A stretch of 64,000 nt of DNA from Turritopsis dohrnii (Eukaryota; Cnidaria; Hydrozoa; Anthoathecata; Oceaniidae). The translations under genes were made by a program, and so were the position numbers. The notes beneath the pieces were generated by a model, which saw nothing but the letters and a program-made list of their open reading frames with translations, was not told the DNA's origin and ran no database searches. Numbering within the stretch: position 1 is the stretch's first letter; each line of letters begins with the position of its first letter. Below are positions 20,773-31,919 of the stretch, piece by piece. The stretch covers positions 1 to 64,000 of the forward strand of contig BQMF02000420.1 of the NCBI GenBank assembly GCA_027922465.2, in the 5' to 3' direction.

Positions 20773-23700
20773 TTACTCTGTTTCTTCACCCAAGTAATCA
20801 GGAAGATCTTCACTGTACGTGTCTTTTAAGAACAAACACAGTATGGCACTAATGATAGCAAACGAACCACATAACGTGAAAGGTAAATGGTCTGCTATGT
20901 TGCTTAACGTTTGGTTCTGTGCAGAAGCAATCCCTCCAATACGAGCCATGAAGTTTGTAAAGCTAAATGCTAATGACCTAGTACGTAACAAAAGTAAGTT
21001 GTTGCTAAAAGCGTTGAATAAGGATACAAGTCAGAAAGGACAATACTACGACGCCATCATTATAGAAATAAAACGTGCTCTCCATCTTGTGACAGGATTG
21101 AGTTCACTTCGAATATAATATTTGACAATATCTGGACGGAAACTTCCTTGACGAAAATTTACCCTAGACCTTCTCCTATTGCATCGCTCAAACTTAACCC
21201 TAACCCTAACCCCAAGCCGAATCGTAACCCTCCTTCCATAATTGGTCGTCGGAGAAATGTCCAACCGTGCTACTGTCCGGATACCATATACTTCTCCCAA
21301 GTTTCTATTTCGATGTCACATTTCATGATATTTGTCTTTACGGACTTTGTTTTGACCAGGGTCTCCTGCCTTTTTGATATACAGACTGTGGCGAAGGCTA
21401 TGGAAAAGGCATAAGACCTTGGGTTCGAGGTTGTACGCTACACAACAAATGTAGATCCTAGATGTATCGAAAGTAAATACGCCTTTCCAGAAATTTTGTT
21501 GAAACGCCGTGTATAAATGTCAATACTGTCATACTTTAGGGGTAGAAATTTCGAGCGCAGAAAATTTCAGTTTTTACAAGTGGAACTTATAATATCGGAA
21601 AAAAACGTCATTCACGAAAGTTTATTATGCCTGAGTTTCTGAGTTTCGCGATTTTAATTTTTGTTGTTTTTTTTGTTGTTTTTTTGTCGTGAAAGTTTCT
21701 GCCCCCTAAAATAATCATCACTGAAGGAGTTTTCGTAAGATGGGAGAATTATTGACTAAAAAAAGTCACACAATAAATAATAAACTACATGAACACGAGG
21801 TTGCTGGTGGACTTGCATGGTAGTTTACAACACTGGCGTTTAGATAGAAATTCTGGACACATTCTTAACTGATAGTTACCGTATCTCCGTAGGAAACAGT
21901 TCTACTGTAAAGATGACAGTGGATGCGAAAGAAGAGGACAGAAAAAATCTCGCTACCAAAGCAAAACCATATTTGATTGTTTCATAGTTAGGTGCATTCG
22001 CTTCGTAACTTATAGTGATTGAGAATGATGTTGCGGCAGTGACAGCAAACACAAAAATTGTTGAGTTTCTTCGCTGCAAACTGGAATAATAAAAAAAGGT
22101 TATGAAGAGGTGATGAAATTGTTATTGTTAAAGGAGAATTCCTAATTGTCATAACATAAGTGTTTTAACTTTACGGCTGCCGGAAGCAGAAGGGACAGAG
22201 GGAGTATGTGCTACCTCTGATTATGTCCAGCCATATCGTTGTGCTTAATTTCTTGTCAACAAAGGTAGATTTTGCGGAACTCTAGTCACTTTCTATTTGA
22301 ACCAATCATTTCAAGTGCGCCATGTGGAGGGCACATGAAACGTTGATCGGTTTTATGTAGCAAATCAGAAATTAAAAAGTTTTTGTTTGCCAGAACAATT
22401 ATCGTTAAGTGATGAGTTAGGCCAATGACTTTTTTTTTTGATTTTGTTTATAAAGAAAGGAATGGTTTATCTTCGCAGTGATGATAAAACTAAACTGCTT
22501 TTTATCAAAACATCTTTGTTCCCAAACTAGAAAACATGGGTTATCAAAAAAGTATAGCTTACATTTTTGCAGCGAGCCAAATCACAAGGCTAGCGACAGC
22601 ATCCGATAAACCCATTAAAAACAAATTAACAGCCAAGTCACCTTGAAGATTTCCTACACCAAGTGTAAGTCCGTAGTAGGAGAATGAACAATACACCCTG
22701 TAAAACACAACTTTGACATCACCATACGCTTTGCACATATGGAAACAAAAACGCAGCATATATTTGTATATCCTAGTGTCCCCTATTTGGACCAAATCAT
22801 GAGAAAGTGACCCACAAATTAAAGTTTCATCACCAGAATTGGTCCAAATATACCTTCGGGTCAATCCAAAGGGGCAATACAATGAAGATACTTTCTTACT
22901 TAGCCGCTAATCATTATACTGATGCTTGAAAGCTTCAAACTATAACATAACAGCTTTCCCAACCTTCCTCAAATGTTATTACACGTTTTATTTTTTATAA
23001 GAACATTGAAACTCAAGAAAGCCTTGCGATGTCCTTAACTGACTTTGCAAGAAAGTAAGTACGATCAGCGTAGACGTAATTACGTTTCAATTACTTTGTT
23101 CAATTTTATTTGCTTCCAAAATATTTCAATGTGAAAAATGCATCATGGACACCCTACTCATTTTCATGTAAATCTCACATATTCTCAATTCAAAAGAATA
23201 AGGAATTCGTGATTGTTGATTTGTTACAGGATGATAATTGATAATTGATCATAATAGATGACGAAACAAAGCCTTATGATGTTCTTAGCATGTTCTTAAG
23301 TTTTGACCCCTCTGAAACCTTATGTTCTTATATAATTTGTTCTTAAAGCATGTATGATAACAATTATCTTACCATAGGAAACCCAGGATAAGGGTTTTAT
23401 ATCTGGTATCTTTTAAACGAAATAGTGTGAAGTAATTCATGAAGCGATCTCTATTCTTCTCTTTTTTCGCATCCAGTTGCAGATCTTCAATTTCTAAGTT
23501 GTCTTCAAATTCGTAGTTAGTCCTCTTATTTAGTCTGTGAAGTATTATCTTTGCTTCATCTGTTTTACCTTTCGTTAAAAGCCAACGTACACTTTCAGGA
23601 AGAAACCTTTAAATGGCATTTAGAATGAACTAACAAATTGGATAATATAAAATAATATACAAAACTTTATCTCATGGTAAACATAAAAATGGTAAATTGT

Positions 23701-26700
23701 TTTCATGAAATTAACTTAGAATTTTTTTTTGCTGTTTCCCTCACCCTCTAGATAGTTGGGCGTTGACGAGGACGATGACGGGTGCAAGAATAACACACAA
23801 ATAGTCCCATAACGATTTGCAGTAAAGCAAAAATCGCAAGTAATTAACATGTAAAATTGCAACAAAGATTCCTTGTAGGGCGTTTCACTATAGGCGTTGT
23901 TTTAGTTGAATTCAGCAAGGGTCAGTGCTAACTGTATCAAGTTTTGTAGTGCATTCTACTCTCGATAAGTGGAACCTCCACGGGACCGAAAAAATTGGTT
24001 CCACTTATCGAATGTTCCACTTATCCGAATTGCTCGACAAGTGGAACTCCTATGAAACCGAAAAAAAAAGTTCCACTTATCGAACTGCTCTCTTATCTGA
24101 AATCTCAGTAGACCGAGGAATTTACGAATAATCAAAAACAGGGGGAGGAACAAAAGAAAATGCTTTATAGATATTTATGTTCCACATGATGATTTTTCTT
24201 AGCAATGAAGTTTTGCAATCGAAAAAAGAATGCTTTGATTCAAATGATTCGAACGTACTCTCGATGACTTCTCTTATGAAAAAGTTCCACTTACATGAAT
24301 AAATATTGCTCAAGGGACCAAAAAAATGGTTCCTCTTATCCGAATAAAATAAGAGAGGTTTGTTAGTGCAAATCCAAGGGTCCGGAGAAATTGGTTCCAC
24401 TAAACAAAACTTCCACTTATCCTGGGTTCACTTATCGAGAGTGGACTGAAGTAAGGCAAAGGTAGTTGCAGTAATTTCAACACAAACGAGCTAATCCTTA
24501 CCATAAAGGCGTAATCAACACACTTCCAATTGAAATCATCGCTATGCACAAATGCCTCCAATTTGGCAGTATTTTGAACAGTACGCCCAAAACCATTATA
24601 GCCACGCCCCAGATAGGGATCGCACCTGCGATGGTTCTCCATTTGGGGCTCACAAATTCCATTAAGAATACCATACCTGTGGATAAGTAGCCTGAAAACG
24701 AAGTACTATCCATGAGTGCCATAAAACGACTTAACAAGGACTTAACAAGGGCTCAAGGTTGTACAAATTGCTAACGTTTTTTTCTTTACAATAGTTAATA
24801 ACATGAATGAGGTTTGAATGTTATTCTGATACAATTTATAGACAAGAAGCCCCGGGGACGAGGTTGAGATACAGTCAAACATATGTGTAACGACCACTCT
24901 AGGAATCTCAGACGAGTGGTGATCCTGTACAATTGGATTCAAACTCGAACCCAGGGTTTCTTGTCTCTTTGAGTCCCTGTGTTTGAGGTTGCGAGTAGGT
25001 TTTCTTTTATTTTCGGTAAGCTTTCATTATTTCATTAGAGAAGCTCAGTTTGATCACTCAATGCGATTCAAATCAATCTCTCACGAAATGGACCTTGTAA
25101 CTCCAACACAAACTGTAATGTGTTTAAATTATAGGTTTGAAAGAATCTATCGAAGCCAGGGTACCTCCAGCGCCAATGCCCACACAAAAGAGACTGCCAG
25201 CCATCATGTGCCAGTTCACGGAGAACGCCTGCACCAGAAGGAAGACCAACATTGTTAAGTAGGCTATCAAAAGAGTTTTCTTCCGGCCAATCATATCACC
25301 TAGAGGAAAGCAGAACTCATAACCAACTTCTTCGATGTCGTCGGTATATCGTAAAGGCAAGAAACCCTGGGTACGAGGCTAAATGCAAACCTTTTAAGGG
25401 TGTACAATAAAGAAGATCAGGTTAAACTATTAAACTAGATTTGAAAATTGGATCTAGTAATCATAATGGGGCGGATTCTTATGCTTAATGGCGTGAATGG
25501 TGAGTGTTGTAGTCTAGGTGGATGTTAACGGTCGTGTAGTAGTTTGGCTGAGTTTAACTGGGTTGTAAATCGATGCGTTGATTTAAGCTCTTTCAGTTTT
25601 CGAAATTTTTATGCAAAGTTCAATGACCCCATAAGATTTCAATCACTGAACACACTAATTCTTTCTTGTAGTGCCAAAGAAGGTGCAATAGTGCGTTTTG
25701 GTGTGTTGTTTTCTTGGAGACTTGTCCCGAATTTCCGTTTAAACATCCAGTCATCAGGTATGGCCTCATTTTCAAGATTTTAACTGCTTTAAATGGTCTC
25801 ACAGTGGAATGGAAATAACAATTGAATATTAGTATGTAATAAGGATATGTAATTAGTAATGGTGGATATAGAAAGGAGGAGGAACTTGATAACTAGATAT
25901 TAGCAAGCTGTTTAAACAAAAAATTCGGGAAAGGCCTATTATTCAAGCAATCTCAAGATAGATCATACAGAATAATTCTACAGAGACCTAAAATGCATAA
26001 TTTATGATAATTTATGCATTTTTGGGATTGGAATGTCACATTTCAAAAAGAAATTATATTTCTCCCTTTCTCCAGTTTCTTGCATAAACGGTAGCTAAAA
26101 TAGGACAATGCCATACCTAAATGCCCCGCAGTTGCACAGCCAACCAGAACACCAAACATTTGCGTGGTAATAAGAACGGGTGGGATCCACTTTTTATCAC
26201 AAATCAATTTCCACTATAAGTCACAGTTAAGAACAGGTGATGAACAAATGTCAAGAGACGACAGGAACAAATTGTTAAATGCTGCTAATACAGCTATTTT
26301 TCTTTATAAACAACACAGACTAAGGTTAAGAACACCTTTAGACTGGATTAACATTTATTAAAATGATTTTTTTTTATAATAAATAAAGTAACAAACATAT
26401 AGGACAAAAGGTTTGAACACCTCCAAAGCACCCGAAGGTGAGATCGCCAGGTATTCAGCCTAAGAAGTAACACAGAATGACATATAAAAGCATGGAGTTC
26501 GATCTCTAAAAAACATTATCAATGAAAAGTGATTGACTGAAACGCGCAGTCCCCTTGATATATTTAACTGTCAAACTAAGAATCTGTCGGTTAGTCATCT
26601 CATCAAACATTGGGTTTCCATATAAAAGAATACTGACTATGACTATGAGTTTTATCTTTTCCAAATCTCTGTTTAAGCAACCTTTGACTCATTCAACCTT

Positions 26701-28813
26701 GAGTTGTTAGTCTCTAGGCTTCTATTCGTAATGATTGGCTCTTCCGCCCGCCAACTTGCAACTGGTATCTGATTTACTGCCACAGATACGCATGGCATTG
26801 CTCTAACTTTCCCAAGGACCAGTGTGCAGTTTGTCGATGGCTCCTAATGACTGGACTCGAATACGATTCGTACTTGGAGGTACTATCCACCACACCATCG
26901 CTACACCTCGTTTTCATGTTTTTGTTTTGTTTCGCTGATTGTGTGGCTTTATTATTTTGATAACTATTCTTTTTATCAAGACTCTCACAAGGATGATTAC
27001 GAAAAAAATTCGACATTGAAAACGAGGTTGAATATGCTAGCTCGAGGAAAATAAGGTAATTCAACAGAAATTTCGATAACGGTTTATTACGAAGAAGGCA
27101 TAAACTTTTAAAAGATATAACAAAAGATATATTGTGTAGAGCACATGAGGAAACCTACATTTTCGAGTCATTTTTTGCTACGTCACTTGGCCTTTACGAC
27201 GATCAATTTTTTTAATCGACGTAATGGTCACGTCTGAACCAGCTTAAACTTTACGATTTTATCACATTACCACTAACATATCCACATCAACATGAAGCTT
27301 GATGGAATAGTTTTCAAAATTTCAACAAAATTCAAGAAGTTACTCTAGCTACCTCGTTTATGATGGTATAGATGTTCTTGTCAAAGACGACTGTCTCATT
27401 TCCATTGGGACAAACCTGCTCTTTCCGAATGAAGTAAGTGGTGTTGCCTGTACAAGAAAACACAGAAAACTTGTTGATGAGTTTGTTATGCTAACCACAA
27501 CCCAGTGGGCAAAATCGTCCAAAAGTCATATCGACGAAGAGCATTTTTATTGAAATTGTATGTATATTTCTATAGAAGTGCACTCATTCGCAGAGATTTT
27601 TTAACAAATGTGCCCGCTGGGAAGGTGTATATACCATGGTTCGGTCAAACTTTTAATCTCCAAACGAATTGAATAGAACGCTCTACTAATTTTATTATCT
27701 CCTTGATACAACGTACAGCTACCACAATGCAACGAGAAAAAAACTGATAATATCGCAACAAAATAATCCCAGCGGGCAAATCAGATAAAAAATCAAGAAG
27801 AAGGAGTGCATTTCTATAGCAATATACACAGTAGTTAAATAAAGATGCTCTTCATCGCAGTGACTTTTTTAAGATTATACCCAAAACAAGTAAATATAGG
27901 ATTAATATATATTATGGTACTACATTGTGGTACGAATATAGTTTATGAAAGGGATATGTGAATAGTGGAAACAAAAAATGAATTCTGTGCAGGAGAAACT
28001 AAACTCATTTTTTGTTTACTTTCTTTTGTTACCTTCTTTGCCATTTGGAAGTGTTTCAAAAATGATGAATGTCTGTTTTATGACTCTTCAAAAAAAATCA
28101 GTTTTTGTTTTCAGGATATTACCATTTAAAGCATTCGTCCCAAACTTGAACTCCATGGTAACATGACGTCACAAATGTCACAATATTCAAGCGGAAATTA
28201 TGCTCACTTATTATTATTTATTATCTCAGTCAATTTTAGTGAATTTCAGTCAATTTTAAACTGTTACCATAGCAACCTTGTCTGTTCATTCATGATGTGA
28301 GGGAAAAGAGGAATTGTATTATGGAACCCAATACCAAAGGCAATCAAAGATAAAAGGGTAAAAGAGAGCCCGCATATTCTTAAGTTTTCCCCTTTTCTTG
28401 TCAATAAAGTTACATAATGAAAGGTTTTGTACTACAAGAAATTTTTCCAGCATTTAAAGATGGAAATTCGTATTTCTATGATTTATTTGATCAAAAATTT
28501 ATCAAAAATTGCCAAGCTCACTTGACCCAGACGCACAAATAAAGACGCACTTGACTCACAGCCCTAGGGCGCCCAAATAATGTCTTCTGAAGGTTCCAAT
28601 GAACCTGCTATATCTTAAATGAATATTTTCACACTTACTTGTGGTGTTGGTATATTGACCAACTGACCACCATTTTGGCGGTCCTGCTATTAACCCCATC
28701 ATAACCATCGTCCATGGTGGTAAGAAATGAGTCATAAAGAAAGAACACAGGATCAAAACTTGAGTGCTTCCACATTCTCCAAGGGTTTTGTCGAGTACCT
28801 TTCCATATGTCAT
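20773..28813 (-). CDS. SLC22-family organic ion transporter, 9 exons
   Basis: A complete membrane transporter of the major facilitator superfamily, SLC22 (organic cation/anion/carnitine) type, 488 residues. Exons in transcript order: 28813-28639, 27447-27353, 26213-26117, 25299-25165, 24691-24502, 23606-23373, 22697-22563, 22080-21880, 20977-20773. Every intron has GT-AG ends and all junctions keep frame; the total is 1,467 nt with the stop. The start is MTYGKVLDKTLGECG, where SLC22 proteins begin just before helix 1. A large outer loop follows with three N-glycosylation sequons and cysteines, ending at LICDKKW. MFS motif A is GHLGDMIGRKK (about 120-130), the family motif PESVRWLL is at about 234, and ELFPTEIR is at 414-421 before the last helices. 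The C-terminal tail is short and acidic (LPDYLGEETE). A plasma-membrane uniporter or exchanger for small organic ions is expected; the substrate cannot be read from the sequence. Two MITEs and a telomere-like motif lie in introns. Confidence 0.92.
21193..21211. repeat. Interstitial telomere-like repeat
   Basis: Two perfect and one altered CCCTAA units (AACCCTAACCCTAACCCC) inside the last intron of the SLC22 gene. This fits a TTAGGG-type telomere organism, though it is too short to be informative alone. Confidence 0.5.
21350..21435. repeat. CCCTGGG foldback repeat in SLC22 intron 8
   Basis: CCAGGGTCTCCTGCCTTTTT and GGCATAAGACCTTGGGTTCG form complementary arms around a short centre. Same family as at 28,921 and 30,907. 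Confidence 0.55.
23950..24449. mobile_element. pogo-like MITE in SLC22 intron 5
   Basis: About 500 bp between CTACTCTCGATAAGTGGAAC on the left and its complement (CACTTATCGAGAGTGGACTG) on the right. Inside are many GTTCCACTTATCGAA words in both orientations. The ends resemble CAGTnnACTCTCG of pogo/Tigger elements. It lies wholly inside the intron between exons 5 and 6. ORFs here are by-products of the repeats. Confidence 0.65.
24840..25000. repeat. CCCAGGG foldback fragments in SLC22 intron 4
   Basis: GAAGCCCCGGGGACGAGGTTG and CTCGAACCCAGGGTTTCTTG are two arms of the dispersed foldback family. A third arm (GGCAAGAAACCCTGGGTACG) lies at 25,355-25,378, next to exon 4. Confidence 0.45.
27501..27622. 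mobile_element. CCCAGTGG-family MITE in SLC22 intron 1
   Basis: 122 bp from CCCAGTGGGCAAAATCG to its complement GTGCCCGCTGGG. The centre carries CGACGAAGAGCATTTTTATT and the inverted GTGCACTCATTCGCAGAG. Direct neighbour of a second copy at 27,768, in the opposite orientation. Confidence 0.75.
27768..27875. mobile_element. CCCAGCGGG-family MITE, second copy in SLC22 intron 1
   Basis: Starts CCCAGCGGGCAAATCAG and contains GAAGGAGTGCATTTCTATAG and ATGCTCTTCATCGCAGTGAC. The right terminal repeat is eroded (CCCAAAAC). Its internal order is reversed relative to the copy 150 bp to the left. Confidence 0.65.
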
Positions 28814-28920
28814 ATCTGAAGCCAGATGTGTTCGAAGTGTTATTTCAGATAACCATTTGGAGTTATAGCAGTTCACACTACAATGAAAACGTCCGAATGA
28901 ACATTCAGAAAGCAAGGCAA

Positions 28921-28991
28921 CAACCTCGAACCCAGGGTTTCTTGCCTTTTCGATATACGGATGGCGGCGAAGAAGACCCTGGTCCCGGCTG
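28921..28991. repeat. 71-bp repeat, one of a perfect inverted pair
   Basis: CAACCTCGAACCCAGGGTTT through CCTGGTCCCGGCTG. All 71 bases are the exact reverse complement of 30,907-30,977. It is the best-preserved member of the window's dispersed foldback family, and it lies about 110 bp upstream of the SLC22 start codon. Confidence 0.85.
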
Positions 28992-28999
28992 TTGCGTTC

Positions 29000-30240
29000 T
29001 CTGATTTCATTGGTTCAGCAGGATTCTCGAATAATTTAAGCAGCGCGTTGTTTATCAAAATGGTAAGCACAGAAGTGAGAATGAAAGTCCGAGCACGTGG
29101 TTTGGAAGAGAAAATTTTATAAATTCATTGTTTTTGGAAAAACCATTATATTTTTGTTTTTCCTTAATTTGCATACATTCCAACTTATCAAACCCTTCAT
29201 CTACATGTGTTTTTGGCCAAACTTGATAGCACAATAATGATTTTATTAAAATATTTTTTAGTTAAAAAAAGCTGCTAGTGTGACTTTTAGTTCTCTGACT
29301 AATTTGTGCTGTTCCTTCCCAATAATTTTCAAGTAGCATATCAGTTGCTGATGAATATAAATTTTTAGTTACATAATGAATGAAGAGTTATTGAAAATTA
29401 CACCTAAAAAAAGTCTATTCTCGAAAACCTAGAGTTGAAGGAACATGCAGATTGTGCAGTAAACTTACTGACAATAGCTTTTTGTGACGGCCTTCCAAAA
29501 ACTATTTGTTGAAAATGCAATGCCTTCTTGGAGTCAAATTGAATAAAGACAAAAATTTTCCATTAAACGAATGTCTACTGGTTCACCTGAAACCAGCACG
29601 TAACCACCTGCAAAATCAATGGTTACTACAATAGAATCAAAAAAGCAGCTTAATTTTGACACAACGCAATCATATATACATCTCATATCATGAGCACTAT
29701 GATGAAATCATAACTACATCAATAACACTGATGCAAGAAAAAAAAGCCCTGTCAGCTTTAAATACAAAACAACCATTGGCCATTGCTGGGGTCATTAATG
29801 ATCATTGCCCACACATACTTTTGGGAATAAAACGAAATGTTTTTAAAGATATGGAAACATCAATTTAAAAAGTTTGTGTCAGAAAAGGTTCACCATCAGT
29901 CTTGAAAAACACTGGATATGAAAGGTTAACACAATTCGTTTTTAGTACGATACAAAAATGTAAGGTTTGTTGAATGACCTTCCCAAATGTAACAAAGTAG
30001 AATTTTTTGTTTTAGTTTGATCCAGAGTGATGTGCAGTGTTTTTAATTTAAAAATGTTTGGAATTTGCTTTGACTTTACATTCCATATTGTTTGTTGTTC
30101 TGAATTAGGAACATTGACAATACTTTAATATTATATAAAGGAGCTATATATCTTTATATGAATTGTTATGTTTAATGTTTGATGATATCCACAAAGCAAA
30201 GACCATGTTTTTTATGATAAAAAACCAATGCAGTAGAAAT
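29000..30240. other. Gene-poor spacer upstream of the SLC22 gene
   Basis: AT-rich DNA without supported genes. A 70-codon plus-strand frame at 29,656-29,868 has no signal peptide or domain and no support. Confidence 0.45.
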
Positions 30241-30249
30241 TTTCAAATA

Positions 30250-30610
30250 GCAATATATTTCTTACCACGAACTCGATGCAATGTGCTTCATCAATCAATA
30301 ACCACAGCCACAACATTATCTTGATATACTTGGCTCCGAAATAGCTTTAAAGTTTTTTCATTAAGAGCCCCCTCTGGATGACAGAAAATCAACGGGGGGA
30401 AATGTTACATCATTTTCTTCCAACTGATAAATCAAAGATTTCCCATAACCAGTTGGTAAAACAGCAATAACAAATGTTCAAAACAAACAATTTGTTTAGG
30501 TTTGAAGCAAATATTATCAAGGTTGCACGATAACAAAGCAAGTTGCAGCCTTTCAAAAAGCTTCACAACATTTTCCATGTTTATTAACTCGTGAACCCTT
30601 CTCTTCTGAT
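30250..30610 (-). pseudogene. RecQ-like helicase fragment
   Basis: Minus-strand pieces spell the start of a RecQ/DEAD-type helicase: FKPKQIVCFE, then a Walker A region FVIAVLPTGYGKSLIYQL, then a segment ending AVVID and, after a small duplication that shifts the frame, EAHCIEFV (the DEAH-like box). At least three frame changes separate these parts. The following helicase motifs are missing. A decayed fragment of a mobile or host RecQ-like gene. Confidence 0.65.
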
Positions 30611-30906
30611 CTTTCTGTTTGAAACTAAAGTCTGTTCAAAAAATATGTGCACTAATTTCAGTTACCATGTGGAAACCAGATTTAGCAAATTACATAAATT
30701 CCCTTGAGCCTGGTTTTTATATAAAAGCTGAAATCAGTGCATATAATTTATGAACAGACTTTAATAAAAGGTTCGCCGTCTACTTAGTATTTTTCACATA
30801 ATTTATGCAGAACTTGCTTACTCGAAAAAGCAACTATGAAAATGTGGGGCTTACTGAGGCAAATATTGCATAAATTAAAATCCACACTTATACTGTTGAT
30901 TTTGAG

Positions 30907-30977
30907 CAGCCGGGACCAGGGTCTTCTTCGCCGCCATCCGTATATCGAAAAGGCAAGAAACCCTGGGTTCGAGGTTG
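30907..30977. repeat. 71-bp repeat, inverted partner of 28,921-28,991
   Basis: Exact reverse complement of 28,921-28,991, 1.9 kb away. Perfect identity implies recent transposition or gene conversion. Confidence 0.85.
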
Positions 30978-31019
30978 GCAAGGCAAAACAGTGAAGGGTA
31001 AAGAACATTCATACATATA

Positions 31020-31250
31020 CAGTGGACTCTCACATTCATTTCGACAATGCTCCTGACAACGATTCCAAAAATGGACTATTTTCTAAGCAAAGTGATTTTT
31101 GTGAAAGTGGGTAAATTGTTTTGCTTTTTGCTAAATATTTTCTGCCCTCGAAACAAATTCATAATTCGGCTTTCTATTACTCGAACTCTCCATAATTCGA
31201 ACTGAACCGGTGTTTCTTCTCAAGCGAAGACCCAGCAATATCGAACGATT
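31020..31250. mobile_element. Degenerate pogo-like MITE
   Basis: Begins TACAGTGGACTCTCAC, the TA plus CAGTnnACTCTC end seen at 1,749 and 24,449. It contains ACTCGAACTCTCCATAATTCG words. The right end is not recognisable. Confidence 0.4.
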
Positions 31251-31919
31251 TTGTTTTACTGTAATAACAAAAGTAATGATCTATTTACTGAGAAGAAACC
31301 AATACATCAGCACTAGATTTTATTAACTTCCTTGTAGATGACTTTCTAAGTGACGTGTTGTTTATGAATGCATGTGTTTTTTTCTCGATAATTTCTTAAC
31401 GATTCGACATAAAATGTTAATGATCAAGTCATAGACCATCAGTTTTTTAAATGCTCGTTTCACAAACTTTCTGCTGAATAAGTGCTACGAGGGGGGAATT
31501 TTGATAATAAGGTAAGTTGTTTTAATAATACACATTAGTAGCGGTTTCACTTACTTTCAGATAGATTTCGATTAATTTCGGTTTGAACAGGGTATTAGCA
31601 TTAACCAAACATAAATACTTGAAAGTAATTTATAAGCAGATTCAAAACACATCTAAAATCTAAAGCTTCCCTTCGGCAAAATAAAGCTCTGATATAGCTA
31701 GTTATCTTCCCAACAAAACGTCTGTTTCAATCATATTGTCGATCTTTTCGTAAATGTTAAAACACAAACCATTATACAAAACAATGCTAATATTTCCTCG
31801 CAAGAACTAATTAAGAATAAATTCCATGTCTTTTTGAGATGATAACATGACTATTATAATAATACTAAGGTCTAGTTCACACTTGTTAATATTAGATTTG
31901 TTTCTTAATATTACATTTT

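Noticed and set aside
23925..24400. Plus- and minus-strand ORFs in SLC22 intron 5
   Set aside because: They are by-products of the GTTCCACTTATCG repeats of a MITE.
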